Source of the DNA: Eonycteris spelaea
Lineage: Eukaryota > Chordata > Mammalia > Chiroptera > Pteropodidae
Length of the DNA stretch: 64,000 nucleotides
NCBI GenBank assembly: GCA_003508835.1
Contig: PUFA01000003.1
Span: forward strand, 8,595,501-8,659,500
Direction of reading: 5' to 3'
Part shown: one piece after another, positions 1 through 11,604 of the stretch
Position numbering within the stretch: the first letter of the stretch is position 1
Layout: every line of letters begins with the position of its first letter
Notes under the pieces: generated by a model
The model's input: the letters and a program-made list of their open reading frames with translations, nothing else
Database searches by the model: none
What the model was told of the DNA's origin: nothing
Program-made: the position numbers and the translations under genes

Positions 1-9
1 ATTACTGCT

Positions 10-125
10 ATTCTATTGCAGAAAGTTAAGGAATTTTCCCAAAATGGCATAGCTAGTAAGTCATGGAGTTTGGGTATGAACCAAGGCAGCTCAATTCTCG
101 AGCCAGCTTTCTTATCTATTATTCT
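10..125 (-). repeat. MIR SINE fragment
   Basis: The stretch reads as the reverse complement of the MIR core: a 'cagctagtaag' block is followed by a degenerate copy of the segment that normally reads as a tRNA-like B box on the other strand. MIR is an ancient tRNA-derived SINE shared by mammals. The copy is diverged and is cut by the window edge or decayed at its outer end. Confidence 0.6.
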
Positions 126-404
126 TGACATTCTCCTTGTCAGCTATTATGTGACTATCACTGACATTTAAAGCTATAAAAGAATAAAAATCATAACAAT
201 TAGGATTAAGTAGGAAGGAACTGGATGTGGAAAGCCCCATATGGCATGGTATACTCTAAGAACAGAAATGAGTTTGAGGCCCAATCTGAGGGATAAAGAC
301 CACTGAAAATACCTCATGTTTGTTCACTTATCTCCTTCTCCACTTCACACCCTATTGTTACTAATACTTCTGTAGTCTTTAATTTCCTCTCCACCTTCAA
401 ACTG

Positions 405-925
405 TCACACACACACACACACCCATTCATTCTCCACCCCAGAGTCAGAATGATCTTTTAAAATTATAAAACATTTCGTGCCACTTTTCTTAAAAAATTC
501 AATGGCTTTGCACTGCACTGAAGATAAAATCCAAATTCCTTATCAAGGCCCACAAAGTCCTGCAAAATCTGTCCCCTGATTCTTTTTTCCACCCTCACTT
601 GGCCCTTTTCACCACACACTTTGACTTTAATGTCAAACCTTTCTCCACCATGGGAACTTTGTGACTGCTCTTCTCTCTGCCCTATCTGTTCTCTAACAAC
701 TTAAATGTGTGGCTTCTCATCATCCTTTATCTCAACTTAACACATAAAACTTTTCTTTATCATACAGCACCCTGGTTACTTCTGTAATAGGCTTCTTTAA
801 AAAAGCTGTAATTTTTCTACTTAGTTGGAAATATATCATTCTGTCTTCTCCACTATAATAAAGCTTCTGACTGTGTTTGCCTGGCACATGCTAGATACCA
901 ATAAGAAATCTGTTTAGATGAATGT
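405..925 (+). repeat. L2 LINE 3' end, with a short CA run at its start
   Basis: A pyrimidine-rich stretch carries successive blocks typical of the L2 3' end: 'aaatccaaattcct' and 'caaggcccacaaagtcctgc', then a cysteine/proline-codon-rich remnant, then 'cctggcacatgctagatacc' followed by an AATAAG/GAATG-type tail. L2 is an ancient LINE inactive in placental mammals. A short (CA)n lies at 405-422. There is no open frame of note. Confidence 0.7.
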
Positions 926-929
926 AAGA

Positions 930-2090
930 GTCAATAAATGGCTCCATGTTTCTTATCCTGAGTAACTGGGAAAAGAGTAAGATCATTAACTGAGATATGA
1001 AACACAGTAGGAAAAATAAATTTGGAGAGGAATATAGTTTAGTGAAGGACAGGTTGAATTCAGATGCCTGCAGGAAACACAAGTAGAAATAAATGTCCAT
1101 GAAGTAGCTAGAAATGGGGGTCTAGAGTTCAAAGAAGAGTCTGCACAAAATAACACAGATTAAGAAGACAAGACAATTATAGGGCAGATGAAGCTATTGA
1201 TGTGGATGAGAAGGCCCAGGAAAATAAGCTGAATAGATGGATAAAGCAGACCAATACATAATACAAAAAATAAAAAATAAAAGATTGAGAAAGAGACTTT
1301 TAAGAGGTCAGAAAAGTGTCAGGAAAAGATGGGAGGGGTGGATTTTCAAGGAAAATGACAGACTAGATCAAGAGGGTTGAATTCTTAGGAGAAGTTAAGT
1401 AAGATGACAAAAAAAGGGGGATCAGATTTGGTATTTAGGAAACCCTGGGGGACTCTGGGAGATGTTGCAAACAAGTGGATTAAGACATTGAAAATAAATG
1501 TATTTCGAATTCATAGTCCATAAAATTTGAACTATATAAAAATCTCTTAGTGGCTTTGAAAACCCCATGACATAGAAAGTGTGAAAAAAAAATTATTAAG
1601 TATCTCACCTATCAGCTTTAGGAAGGAAATAGTTATCCTGCATTGTTGGAATTTTCTAAAGGGGCAGTATTAAAGTCAGTTGAAAAGGCTGGTCTATTCA
1701 AAATTGCAGAACTATGTAAGGAAACTCATGATTATCAGTAGCAAAAGCTACCGAGGTGCTTTCAGAGAATGAAAGCTGTATCATCTAGACATTAAACAGG
1801 AAAGAAATTTGAGAAGCAAAGGGTTGTGACCAACAGCAGTTGACAGAGCCTGCCAGGGCACGGCTGGCAATTCAAGATCACAGATGCCTTAACTTGCTCC
1901 AATCAGGGAGTCCTTCTTGCTAAGTGCATTCATGTCCGTAGTCAGTAGAGATGCATCCATGCACTAAATCTTGACCTGATAAATGATGAGCTAAATGTAA
2001 GTATTCTAGGATACTTAATTTAACACTCCCCAGTTCAAAGGCAAACCCAAGCTAAAATAACCCCCATTCCAAAGCCAAAAACTGATCTAA
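930..2090. other. Intronic DNA, nothing recognised
   Basis: This is purine-rich diverged sequence with no coherent open frame and no repeat I can name with confidence. It is probably old decayed repeat plus unique intron. Confidence 0.4.
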
Positions 2091-2153
2091 AACATGGAAG
2101 CAACAGAGCCCAGAAAAGAGATTTTAGAATTGGATTGGCATATAAAACTGGGC

Positions 2154-2168
2154 GGGGGGGGGGGGGGG
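2154..2168 (+). repeat. Poly-G tract of 15 bases
   Basis: There are fifteen consecutive G residues. Long homopolymeric G is prone to length error in sequencing and to quadruplex-type structure, so the exact length is uncertain. It creates the artificial glycine run in a chance open frame here. Confidence 0.9.
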
Positions 2169-2347
2169 ACAAAACTAGCACACACAGAAGGAACTTCTGA
2201 ACAGCCTCTTCTTTCTTTATTACGTCCCCAGATATTCCAGCACGTAATTATTCCATTAATTTGTCAAAAAGTGGTTAATTTCAGCAAGAGAACATTCCTA
2301 TATTATCCATAGCCTATGAATAAAAACTAGGAATTTCACATACCTAC

Positions 2348-2383
<36 letters not shown>
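2348..2383 (+). repeat. (AAT)12 microsatellite
   Basis: Twelve uninterrupted AAT units are seen directly. It is likely length-polymorphic. It explains the run of tyrosine codons in a minus-strand chance frame. Confidence 0.95.
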
Positions 2384-2779
2384 CTTTTAAAATCTTTCTG
2401 TTGATAATTAGATTTGGCCCAGGACAGTGTTCTGTAGAACTAAACGAGCTGTTTATTAACAGAAGAGGCATGAGGCAGCCACAGTACAAAGGGAACCACT
2501 TTTTCATCCTCCAGATCGTTTATTGTGGAAGATACAGAGATATAAAATTCTGGGTGAAAAAAAAAAAAAACGAATAAAGAACGGCATGGTGGAGGAACCC
2601 ATGGTGAATTTGGACGTCTGCCCTCTCGTTTCCTGTTTGTGGGAGGCAAGCAGAGGCAGCTGCTGGGGTACAGTTCACGTAAAAGACCACTGGGGTAAAA
2701 GAGGGCTCCAGTTGCTGTTTCTTCTACTCAAGCGGCAGCGCCTACTGTAGCAGCCGGTGCAGGTGAGGCTGCCCTGGCG

Positions 2780-2793
2780 GTCTCCATGGCAAC
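2780..2793. promoter_or_regulatory. RFX X-box-like site (upstream)
   Basis: gtctccatggcaac is a near-match to the RFX-family X-box, an imperfect inverted repeat with a GGCAAC half-site. RFX factors commonly bind such sites in promoters of ciliary and neuronal genes. The left half departs from GTTGCC. Confidence 0.5.
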
Positions 2794-2899
2794 AGTGGAG
2801 GGTGGAGGTGAGACGGGCGCCCTCCACCCCGCAAGCCCCCGCTTTGCCTCCCCCGACCTCCCTCCTGCTCGCTCTCCGCTGGTCCCCCAACCACTCATG

Positions 2900-2904
2900 A
2901 TTGG
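2900..2904 (-). promoter_or_regulatory. CCAAT box (minus strand)
   Basis: ATTGG within 'tgattggcgc' reads GCCAAT on the minus strand, the core bound by NF-Y. It lies between the two X-boxes, an arrangement common in RFX/NF-Y promoters. A five-base core is weak evidence alone. Confidence 0.35.
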
Positions 2905-2975
2905 CGCTTGCGGCTCAGTACTCCTGGAGGGGGAGCCACGCTCCAGTCTCCCCAACGTCCTTTGCCAACAACACA

Positions 2976-2989
2976 GTTGCCTTGGCAAC
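2976..2989. promoter_or_regulatory. Perfect palindromic RFX X-box
   Basis: gttgccttggcaac consists of two perfectly complementary six-base half-sites (GTTGCC and GGCAAC) around a TT spacer, the ideal binding site for RFX-family winged-helix factors. It is the strongest single transcription-factor motif found outside the NOL4 promoter. Confidence 0.65.
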
Positions 2990-3729
2990 AGCCCGGGGAG
3001 GAAGGCCAAGGCTTTTCTCCCTCTGGTGTTCCCGCCCCCGGTGCCAGGAGTGTTAAGGACCTGGAGGAGATCTGAGTCTTCCTCAAGCTGTGCTGGGCCA
3101 TGTGCTGCTGCACTCTGAGGACGCAAGCTGGAGACCCCGGCCCAGATTCAGCATCCGCCTGAGGAGAGGATAGGACCAACCCCCCGTCTGGGCACCTGAG
3201 GAGGCATCTCCTCTCTCCTCGCCCCACAGGGTAGTAGGGCTTGGAAGACGCGGCACCACCGCGGTTATGCATGTTACCTTCCAAAAGTTGGAGAGCCCCA
3301 CAGAAGCTTGCCCACCCCAATCCATCCCCACATCGAAGCAAGGCCAAGGTCGCCTTCTGCAAGGAGCCCTCCTGGCTGTGGCCTCTCTTCCCCCATTTTC
3401 TCCACATCCCAGCACACTCAGCAACATCCTCTAGCCAGCCCTTCACACCCACCTAGGGTTATCTCCAAGGACTAGAACACTGAGTCCTCCCCCTTTCTCT
3501 GCCCTTTTCCCTGGTGTTCTGGGAGCGAAGGGTAGAGGCAATCCAAGTCACGCAGGAGAAGGCGGCCAGTGCGGCCAGGGGCCCTAGAGGACCCAAAGCT
3601 TCAAAGCCCGGTCAGTTGCTCTGCTTACCCGGGACGCGGGATGGGGGAGTAGAAGGGCGGGGGTTGCCACCAGATGGTGTCCTGCCACCCCCCAGCCAGG
3701 TAAAACGGGTCCAGTAGAGGAACCTGACG

Positions 3730-4750
3730 CACTATTCAAAATTGCATACAGAAAGTGATTTTGCTCAGAGCATAAAAGAACTGAATCGTCTGTTTATTTA
3801 CTGGAGCAAAATGAGCACAGGCGGAGAAGGGTGTCTCTTTTGGCAGCTAAGTCAATAGGGACTGCTGCCTTGCTTTCAAATGCAACAAAAGGCGCCGCTG
3901 ATTTTGAACGAAATAAATGCTGTTTAGATGTAGACAAAGGAAAAGCGAAAGAAACTATTTTTCATTCTCTAGTTGAAATTTTGAGGATAGTTTTTCCAAC
4001 GTTTACAATATGGATCTGTCATTTTCTTGAGCAATAAATTTTATTGCTATAACCAGGACTTACCATAATAAAAACTTTTATTATCTTTTGAACAAGATCC
4101 ACAATTTGAAAAATAATAAATTTGTAAGTAATTCATGTATTGCTGAATATACATTGTATCACTGATTTTTCCAAACACATATGGAGATGCTTGATGTGTC
4201 ACTGTATTGTTAAACAATTGTTGGTTTCCTAGCACTTATGACAAAGATAAGATAATCTTTAACTGGAGAAAATATGTAGGGATATAAAAAATACTTGTCA
4301 ACTAGAATTAAGTTAAATAATTTGCCTAAATTTTGAAGTGACTTGCTATATATTTTTATGTAAGTAAATATATGTATATATTTAGATGCTAAATAAATTT
4401 GGATGCTAAAACATAAAAGATCTTTGAATGAGAGTTTTGAGATTAGATATACTACTTAAAATGCAAACTGAAGTGTTATCTTCTTGTAATTTAGGTATGT
4501 CCAGGTGTCTTTGCACCGATATACTCAACTTTATTGGACGGTTATTTCCAAAGATGATTTTTCTAAAGACTTTCAGTTTAAATCTGATGTACAGTAAGAG
4601 AATAATAAAGACAATATGTCTTTAATCATCTTCCAATCCGCAAAACTATTTCTATACTGGAAGAAATCTTTCTACTATCTCCCTGAGGATACTATCCATG
4701 CACTCAAGTGCCAAATTTGCTCCTTTTTGCCCACATTGATTAAAGGCAAA
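3730..4750. other. Intronic DNA, nothing recognised
   Basis: AT-rich sequence returns directly after the GC island. A short perfect inverted repeat (ataataaaa / ttttattat) occurs near 4065-4084. No repeat family and no gene was recognised. Confidence 0.4.
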
Positions 4751-4754
4751 TGTA

Positions 4755-5352
4755 TAGTCATACACCATAAAGACGGATACATTCTGAGAAATGTCTCATT
4801 AGGTGATTTTGTCATTGAGCTAACGACATAGAGCGCACCTTGACAAACCTAGATGGTATAGCCTACTACACACCTAGGCTATATGGTACGGCCTATTGCT
4901 CCCAGGGTACAAGCCTGTACAGCATATTAGTATACAAAACAACACAAGATTAAATCAAGCACAAGAGAAGATGATGTAATCAAGAGATGTGGTAAACGTG
5001 AGATTTATGAGACTACTTCTTGTGTAACATGGCATACTGTTTTAGAGCAAACTTTGTTATAAGCATAAAAAATATACTCTAAAATAAGAAAAAGTATAGT
5101 AGAAGTACATAAACTAGTAATATAGTTATTTATTATCATTTTTAAGTATTTATGTACTGTATATAATGGCATGTTCTATACTTCTATATGACTGGCAGCA
5201 CAGCAGGACCGCAAACACATGAGTAATGCATTGCCTTACTACGTTACAAAGTCTATGATGTCACTAGGCAATAGGAATTTTTCAGCTTCATTATAATTTT
5301 AGGGACCAGCATCATATATGTGGACTGAAACTTTGTTATGTGGTGCATACTG
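4755..5352. mobile_element. Tigger/pogo-like DNA transposon, non-autonomous, both ends present
   Basis: The element begins tagtcatacaccataaag and ends gttatgtggtgcatactg, giving diverged terminal inverted repeats. It is flanked on both sides by TA (4753-4754 and 5353-5354), the target duplication expected for Tc1/mariner-superfamily elements. The interior has the blocks 'cctagatggtatagcctact' and 'cctgtacagcatattagta', which I recognise from the widespread mammalian Tigger-type family with a TATA/GCC-rich interior. At about 600 bp it lacks any transposase frame and is long dead. The exact subfamily name is not claimed. Confidence 0.75.
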
Positions 5353-5359
5353 TATATTT

Positions 5360-7320
5360 CAACTGCATATTTTCAACTGGAGACAGATCTGCATATAAGT
5401 CATAGAATGCATATGGATTATCTTGAATAGCACAGATTATGTTCTCACGATCTTGGAGAAGGATCATGATCAGAGCATCTCACATTCCAGTGTGTGGAAG
5501 TTTAATTGCATGGTAAGTAAACAGAAAAGCTTTTAGCTTTCTGGACTGCTTCTCTTGCCATTGGAAAAGTTTAGCCTGGCTTCTTATGGAATTAGAAGTT
5601 TAGCCTAGCTTCACATGGCATTTGAAGCCTCAGCAGGTCTGCCATTCTTTCAGCTAGGTCTCAATATTTGCATTTATAAGCACTGTTTCATTTTCTCAAA
5701 CAGAATATATATTGGTAGATTAAAATATAGAGCATAACACAGAACTGCTAACTAAAGCTTTTAAAATGAATAATTTTCTAATCATTTAATATTAGTGTAC
5801 ACTAGAATTAAGGAAACTGGAAAAAGAACTATATTAAGAAATGATTTTTAAAAACACCATATACTCAAAATGTAATTTTTGTTAATAGCTATCTCTAGGT
5901 AGTAGAACCAGAGGTGACTTCTTTTCTTTCTTTTGCTTTTCTTTACTTTTCAAGAAATCTGTAATAAGCAGGTATTATTTGAATAATAAACATTTATATA
6001 TTTAATTGAAAAATGTCTATACTTTGAAAAGAATGTCATACATTAATCTATTGGTTATGATTAACAATACTATTTTTCCAATGTTTAAGCCTTTAGGTTA
6101 GACTATATACTAGAAAAAAAAGCCAACTGATGAAAATTTATAAAATACATCTTTCTAAGAGCTAGGAAATTTTCACAAGTTGTTAAAAGCAAATACAGAA
6201 CCAGAAAAATTTGTATGTAAGTCTAGGTTACTCACTAAATAATATTATAAGAAATTGTTATATTTAAGATATTCATTAACCTTAATATAAAACTGTCAAA
6301 TCTCCAAAGCATCATATGATGGAAAGCTGGCAGTTTTTATGCGCTGTTCCATCAGAATATAGCCACATCACAGCTTATCTGGGCTAACAGGTACCACCTA
6401 ATTTATAAGTTGGAGTTAAAGTGTTTAATAGAAAGGCAATAATAAAACAGTAAAAGGACACAACATAAATATAGCCACCTTATAATTTCCACTTCATCAG
6501 TGTATGCCAGTTTAGGAGATAGATCTTGCACCTGAATTTGAAGTAAATAAACAGACTCTGTCATAGGCATGCAAGGGCAAATTGAAAAGTGCTGTCCTTT
6601 ATAGAAATTAGATTACACAAAAATTTGTCTATCTCCATTTTCCCAAGGTCCCATTATCAGAGGCACATCTCTTGAACTTGAGCTGATAGTAAATATCTCT
6701 GAATGCAATATCTACTAGAGCACTAGAACAATATTCAATAAAGCTTGTAAGTTTATGATAATCAAGTTGTTACTTGAACAGATATGGAATAATTAATAAA
6801 CACTGTTCTGTTAAGCTTTAAAATAAATCATCCTTGATTTCTTACACCTCCCACATATCCAGTTGCTAAGCTTAATTGTTACACCATTGTCGAATCTGCT
6901 GATAAAAGAGACATTTGCCTATGTCTCTTGTTTGTTTAATCTGCTTCATTTTGACTCCTCCAATTCATTCTTCTCAGTAGGCTAAAGCATCTTTCTAAAA
7001 CATTTTAAGGTATTATTGAGTTCACACAGCATGTAAGTATGAGAAATCCACAAGGATTCAAAAATTAAAGTTGAAAATAAATGGTAAAATTAAAACACAG
7101 GGGTAAGCTATAATGGAAAACTAAGGCTTAGACTTATCTGGGAGAAATTGCTTGTACCAGGAACCTATGGCATCTGTGAATTGGAGAAAGTGGTAAAAAG
7201 AAGAGAAGAAGCTTTAGATTCTGGGAAAGAGTAGGATAAATGAAGGTAACCTGAGAGTGCTAGAAATTATAGGGAAAGGAAAAATAGAAAAATGACTGCA
7301 TTTGGGGTAATATCTTCACA
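5360..7320. other. Intronic DNA, mostly unassigned
   Basis: AT-rich sequence with no open frame or RNA gene recognised. A weak L2-like pyrimidine-rich stretch occurs around 6840-7010 but is too diverged to assign. Confidence 0.4.
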
Positions 7321-7324
7321 TACA

Positions 7325-7480
7325 GATTTCAGTTCACTAATTCTTTTTTCAATGTAATCTAAATTTTTATTGAAACTTTTGAGTTCCTACTTTCACATTT
7401 TTTTCTCTCTTATTATTTTCTTAATCTGCGAGTCACTTTTATATCATTTCTTGCCTTCTAATTTTAGAAGACAGAATTTT
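7325..7480 (-). repeat. L1 ORF1-region fragment, inverted
   Basis: 'cagttcactaattctttttt' and the following T-rich words match the antisense of the L1M ORF1 coiled-coil region. It abuts a sense L1 segment, so it may be the inverted 5' part of the same insertion. Confidence 0.5.
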
Positions 7481-7499
7481 CCATAACTGTTTAAAGTCA

Positions 7500-9230
7500 T
7501 GAATTCTAAAGCTGAAGAAATATACATTGAAAAGGCTAATTATTTTAAAATCTTCACCAAGATACATTCTAGTGAATCTGTATAACGCCAAAGATATAAA
7601 GAGAAAATTTTAAAGACTGTCAAAAAAAAAAAAAGAGAGAGAGAGATAGAATATTTACAAAGAGAGGACTATAGAAGTGGTAACACATTCCCAACAGAAG
7701 GTAATGGAATACGGAAAATAAAATTACCTTTTAAAAAAGGATTTAAAAAGTTAAAATAACAGGTCTAAATAAAAATATTTTTAGCCAGAAAATTAAGAAA
7801 CTTAAACACCCACAGACCTGAACTAAAGGAACTTCTAAAGCCCTAATTCCAAGGGGGAAAAAATGGCTCCAGAGTAAAAAGCCCAATAGACTATGAAAAT
7901 TAATAAGGAAAGAAACTAATGACTCTAAAAGCAACTGTATCTTTGAAATAAAGAGAAATAATATATATGTATGTTATATACAATCTGTATTTTAAAGAAA
8001 TGATTATATAAAAGAATAATAGAATTGTCTACATTCTAGGGTCAAAAGAAAATGGAACTAAACTACACCCTTCATAACAAAAGATTGTAATTTATGGTAG
8101 GAGTCAAATAATTAGGATAGTCAAGATGTAGAATTTAATAAGTATTTTTGGTCAAATTTAAATGGCAATCACTAAAATAAATCTAGTGTATAAATACCAA
8201 ATCAGTAAAGGGAGAAGGTGAATAGAAAAAATTTAAATGTCATGGTAGTAGAAAAGGGGATACTAAAAACAGCAAGATAAATAGAAAATAATTAAAGAGA
8301 TATTAAAATATATAGACATCTAAGAATAATCACAGTATCTTTAAAAATGAAGACAGAAAATATTTTATTTTCAGATGTACAAAGCCAAAAAAATCATTAC
8401 CAGCAGACCTATACTCTAAGAAATGTTACTTCCTTAGGCATGGATATGTCTTTTAGGCAAAAGGAAATGATAGAAGTTGGAAATATGCTATAAAAAGGAA
8501 TAAAGGGTACCAGAAATGGTAACCACATGGGTAAATATATTAGCACAGGTTTGATTATATATATATCTCTTTAAAATATAATTGATCTTTGAACAAAATA
8601 TTAATGTATTATTGGATTTGTTACATACTTATTAGGAAAATACTAGCAATAATAGCGTAAAAGTCATGAGGGGGAAATGAAAGTATACTACTATACGCTT
8701 CTTGAACCTATACAAGTGGTATAATTCTTGAAGGTAGACTGATAGGTTCAAGATGTATACTATAAATTCTAAAGCGGCCACTAATATTTAATTCAAAAAA
8801 TGAACAAAATGGAGGAAAAGAACAAAGAACAGATTGGACAAACAGAAAGTTTATAGACTTAAACCTAACCATGTTAAATATAAACATTCTAGTGAACACC
8901 CAATTAAAAGGCAGATATCAGATTGTAAAAACAAGAGACAGCTGTATGCTATTAACAAGAAATATATTTATATTTTTAAAGTCACAAATAATTTACAAGT
9001 AAAAAAATGGGAAAAAAAGGTATACTATGCCAACACTGTGAAGGGATGGGTTATCGCTGGGACACAAAGTTGGTTTAACATTTAAAAATCAATTAAATGT
9101 CATTAACATACTAAACAAAAATGAAAAACCATATGCTCAGCTCAATAACACAGAAAAGGTATCTGAGACAAATTCAACATTCACTCATGATAAAAACACT
9201 CAGGAAAGTAGAAATTGAAGGGAACTTCCA
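7500..9230 (+). repeat. L1M fragment: ORF1 end to mid ORF2
   Basis: Blocks resembling the L1 ORF1 3' part, the inter-ORF spacer and the start of ORF2 occur in order: 'accagcagacctatactcta', 'aaatggtaaccacatgggta', 'agactta aacctaaccatg', 'caattaaaaggcagatatca'. The sequence then jumps to the reverse-transcriptase segment ('ggtttaacatttaaaaatca', 'ccatatgctcagctcaata'). It is heavily decayed with internal deletions and ends near 'gggaacttcc'. A run of A and GA repeats sits at 7621-7648. Confidence 0.6.
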
Positions 9231-9444
9231 CAGTAGAGAAAGGACAACACTTGATTACATTTTGTACTTTACATACACCTAAGTAAAATACATACTTCTC
9301 AATATGAACTGCCAAATTATTCATGGCTTGGCCTGTGAATTCCTTAACTTTTGTCTCTCACAAGTCTCCCTGTCTTATTCTACTCTCTGGCCATGCAGTT
9401 TTTTCAATTCTTAATCTACTTTCTCTCTAGCTTCTCAGCCTTCG

Positions 9445-9830
9445 TATATGTGGTTTCTTCAGCTTTACCCGATCCCTTCTGGAGGTTCTAAGGGAGAACA
9501 TTGCTCTTTCCACATTTGGGAGGCCATGTACATTCCTTGCCTCATGGTGTCTTATTCCATATTCAAAGCTTATCACTCCAACCTCTGCTTCTGTCTGCCC
9601 ATCTCCTTCTTTGACTCTAGCCTTTCACCTCCCTCTTATCGGGACCCTTAAAATTACATGCGGCCCACCTGGAAATTCCAGAACACACTTCCTATCTCAA
9701 GATCTTAAATTTCACCACATCTTCAAAGTCATTCTGCCACTTAAGTTAATATGCTCACAGGTTCTGGAGATAAACATAGGAACACTTTTTGGAGACCATT
9801 ATTCTGTCTACAACTATGCTCAAATATTTT
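9445..9830 (-). repeat. MaLR/MLT-type solo LTR, antisense
   Basis: 'ttctggaggttctaagggag', 'cttatcactccaacctctgc' and 'tcacaggttctggagataaa' are the antisense words of a common ERVL-MaLR LTR. It is an old endogenous LTR fragment with no internal retroviral genes. The two overlapping + strand frames here are chance frames over the LTR. Confidence 0.55.
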
Positions 9831-9839
9831 TAAGGAAGG

Positions 9840-11600
9840 TAGGTTTTGAATTTACTAATATTTCAAGCCATTTTAAAGGGTTCTATATAGGAAAAATAAA
9901 TAATCTCACTAGAAAAATATCAAAGTAAAATTAACTTTTGTCAATTACAAACTTATTGAGAAACATGTAGTCTACATACTAAACTAATTCAAAGAAAATT
10001 TCTAAAATCGTTAATCTATAGCCTAATATGACAACCCATGATCTATCTAATAAGCACTGATGCTAAAACCTGCCATATCTATAGCAACTAAAATGCATAT
10101 TATTCTTGCTACATTTCCAACTAGTGTCCTATCCTATTTATTTAGTTTGAAACCTCAGGATAATGTATTAATTCAGGTACTGGGTAAGCCATTAATGGGA
10201 AATGTCAAAACCAGATTGTGAATTAAGTATAATAAACATATTATACATATTATATATCAAAGCCATACATGTTTTCTCTGTTGAGTACTGTATAATCAAT
10301 AAGACTTAGGTAGAATTTTTTTAAAAAATGGAGCTGTATAGCTTTTTACAGTATAAAAAATACTTGAGTTATTAGCATCCAAACTTCATTTTATCACGCT
10401 ACTCTCAACCCTGACCTTCCTTCCAGAATCAAAGGCTTCAGTCTGCTGATGAATATAAGAATATGCAACCTTAATACACCTGTCATTTCTTTGACTAATA
10501 CATTAGTTTATTATTGTTTTCATGTTACTCAAATACATATATTTTTCTCTTTCATTCTGAATAGGGTACTCCTTGACACAAAAAACAAATATTTTATTTA
10601 AAAATCCAATCATTTCTAACCTAGGATATCACATATATGTATGTATATGTATTTTGTATGTTTATATACACACTGTATATATGTCTAAAATATATACAAA
10701 ATATATTATATAATTGTATGTTATGTTATATATGATATATATTATATATACAAAATATACATAATCAGCAAATTATTACAAAACATACTTTGACATCCTA
10801 AGTGAGGATCTCTTATATATCTGAAATTATCGAAATATATCTCTGCTATGTCATCACCCAGGATTACAATAGCAAATGACCTAAATATTTTGCAATAATT
10901 ACATCAATATATTAATGTTGATTGTTACATCAATATTAATCTACTGCCTAATATAATTTCAAATCATCCAGTTTTAAATGCTGATTAAAATAAGAAATCT
11001 CATGCTTCCAAATTAAAAATTATTTTATATGAAAATAAAGAAGTGAACATTTCATAAATAGAAAATCAGTTGCTCTCATATCCACCAAATAAACAGTAAA
11101 ATATATTTTTAAAACATCTGTTTAAAAGGCACAAAATTACTAACCACTCTCAGGCTCCACATACCTTGTCTTCAGATATTATTTGAATTCTTGAATGGCA
11201 AATCTTTGCCACACTCACAGATGTTACAAATATATCAAAATCAAATCTTGGTAATGCCATGTGTTGTCTAAATATGCTTTTATATTTACCTTGAATCATC
11301 AGAACTGTTCACCATTTCCTCATCTGGGAGCCCCTATTTGATATCAATTGATGTGTTTTTTAACTGTTTCAATTAAAGTTTAAAAATCCCTTAGGAAATA
11401 ATGACTTCATAGAGTGAATCTGAGGAGCTAAATAGAAACACCATTTAACAATTAGAAAAGTGGATGATGGTTGGCAACTTCCTTATATTATTTAGTGAGG
11501 AGTGTCCTAATAGTTGGCCCCTTTAGAGTGATCCTGAATTAAAGTGCCAGCCTAAACGCACAAAATTTTGGTAGGGAGCTTAAACTGTAATATTCAAATT
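9840..11600. other. Intronic DNA with AT-rich low-complexity tract
   Basis: Nothing gene-like was seen. Positions 10620-10770 are a TA/ATATAT low-complexity tract with several short palindromes. The rest is unassigned. Confidence 0.45.
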
Positions 11601-11604
11601 CAAT

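Larger units (their letters stand above)
2640..3720. promoter_or_regulatory. Isolated GC-rich, CpG-containing island in NOL4 intron 1
   Basis: This block is sharply more GC-rich than its AT-rich surroundings. By eye there are about 18 CpGs in 2701-3060, many for this intron. It contains two RFX-type X-boxes (2780-2793 and 2976-2989), a reverse CCAAT box (2900-2904) and a GC box (cccgccccc, 3031-3039). Good plus-strand splice-donor matches sit at CAG|GTGAGG (2762/2763) and GAG|GTGAGA (2807/2808). It lies 57 kb inside the gene from exon 1. No conserved protein frame was recognised, and the frames present overlap on both strands as expected for GC-rich DNA. Candidate roles are an alternative promoter of NOL4, an antisense non-coding RNA promoter or an enhancer. 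The sequence alone does not choose between them. Confidence 0.55.

Noticed and set aside
2728..3452. Minus-strand frames of 114-185 codons in the intronic GC island
   Set aside because: Mutually overlapping frames with no motif. The region is better explained as regulatory DNA.
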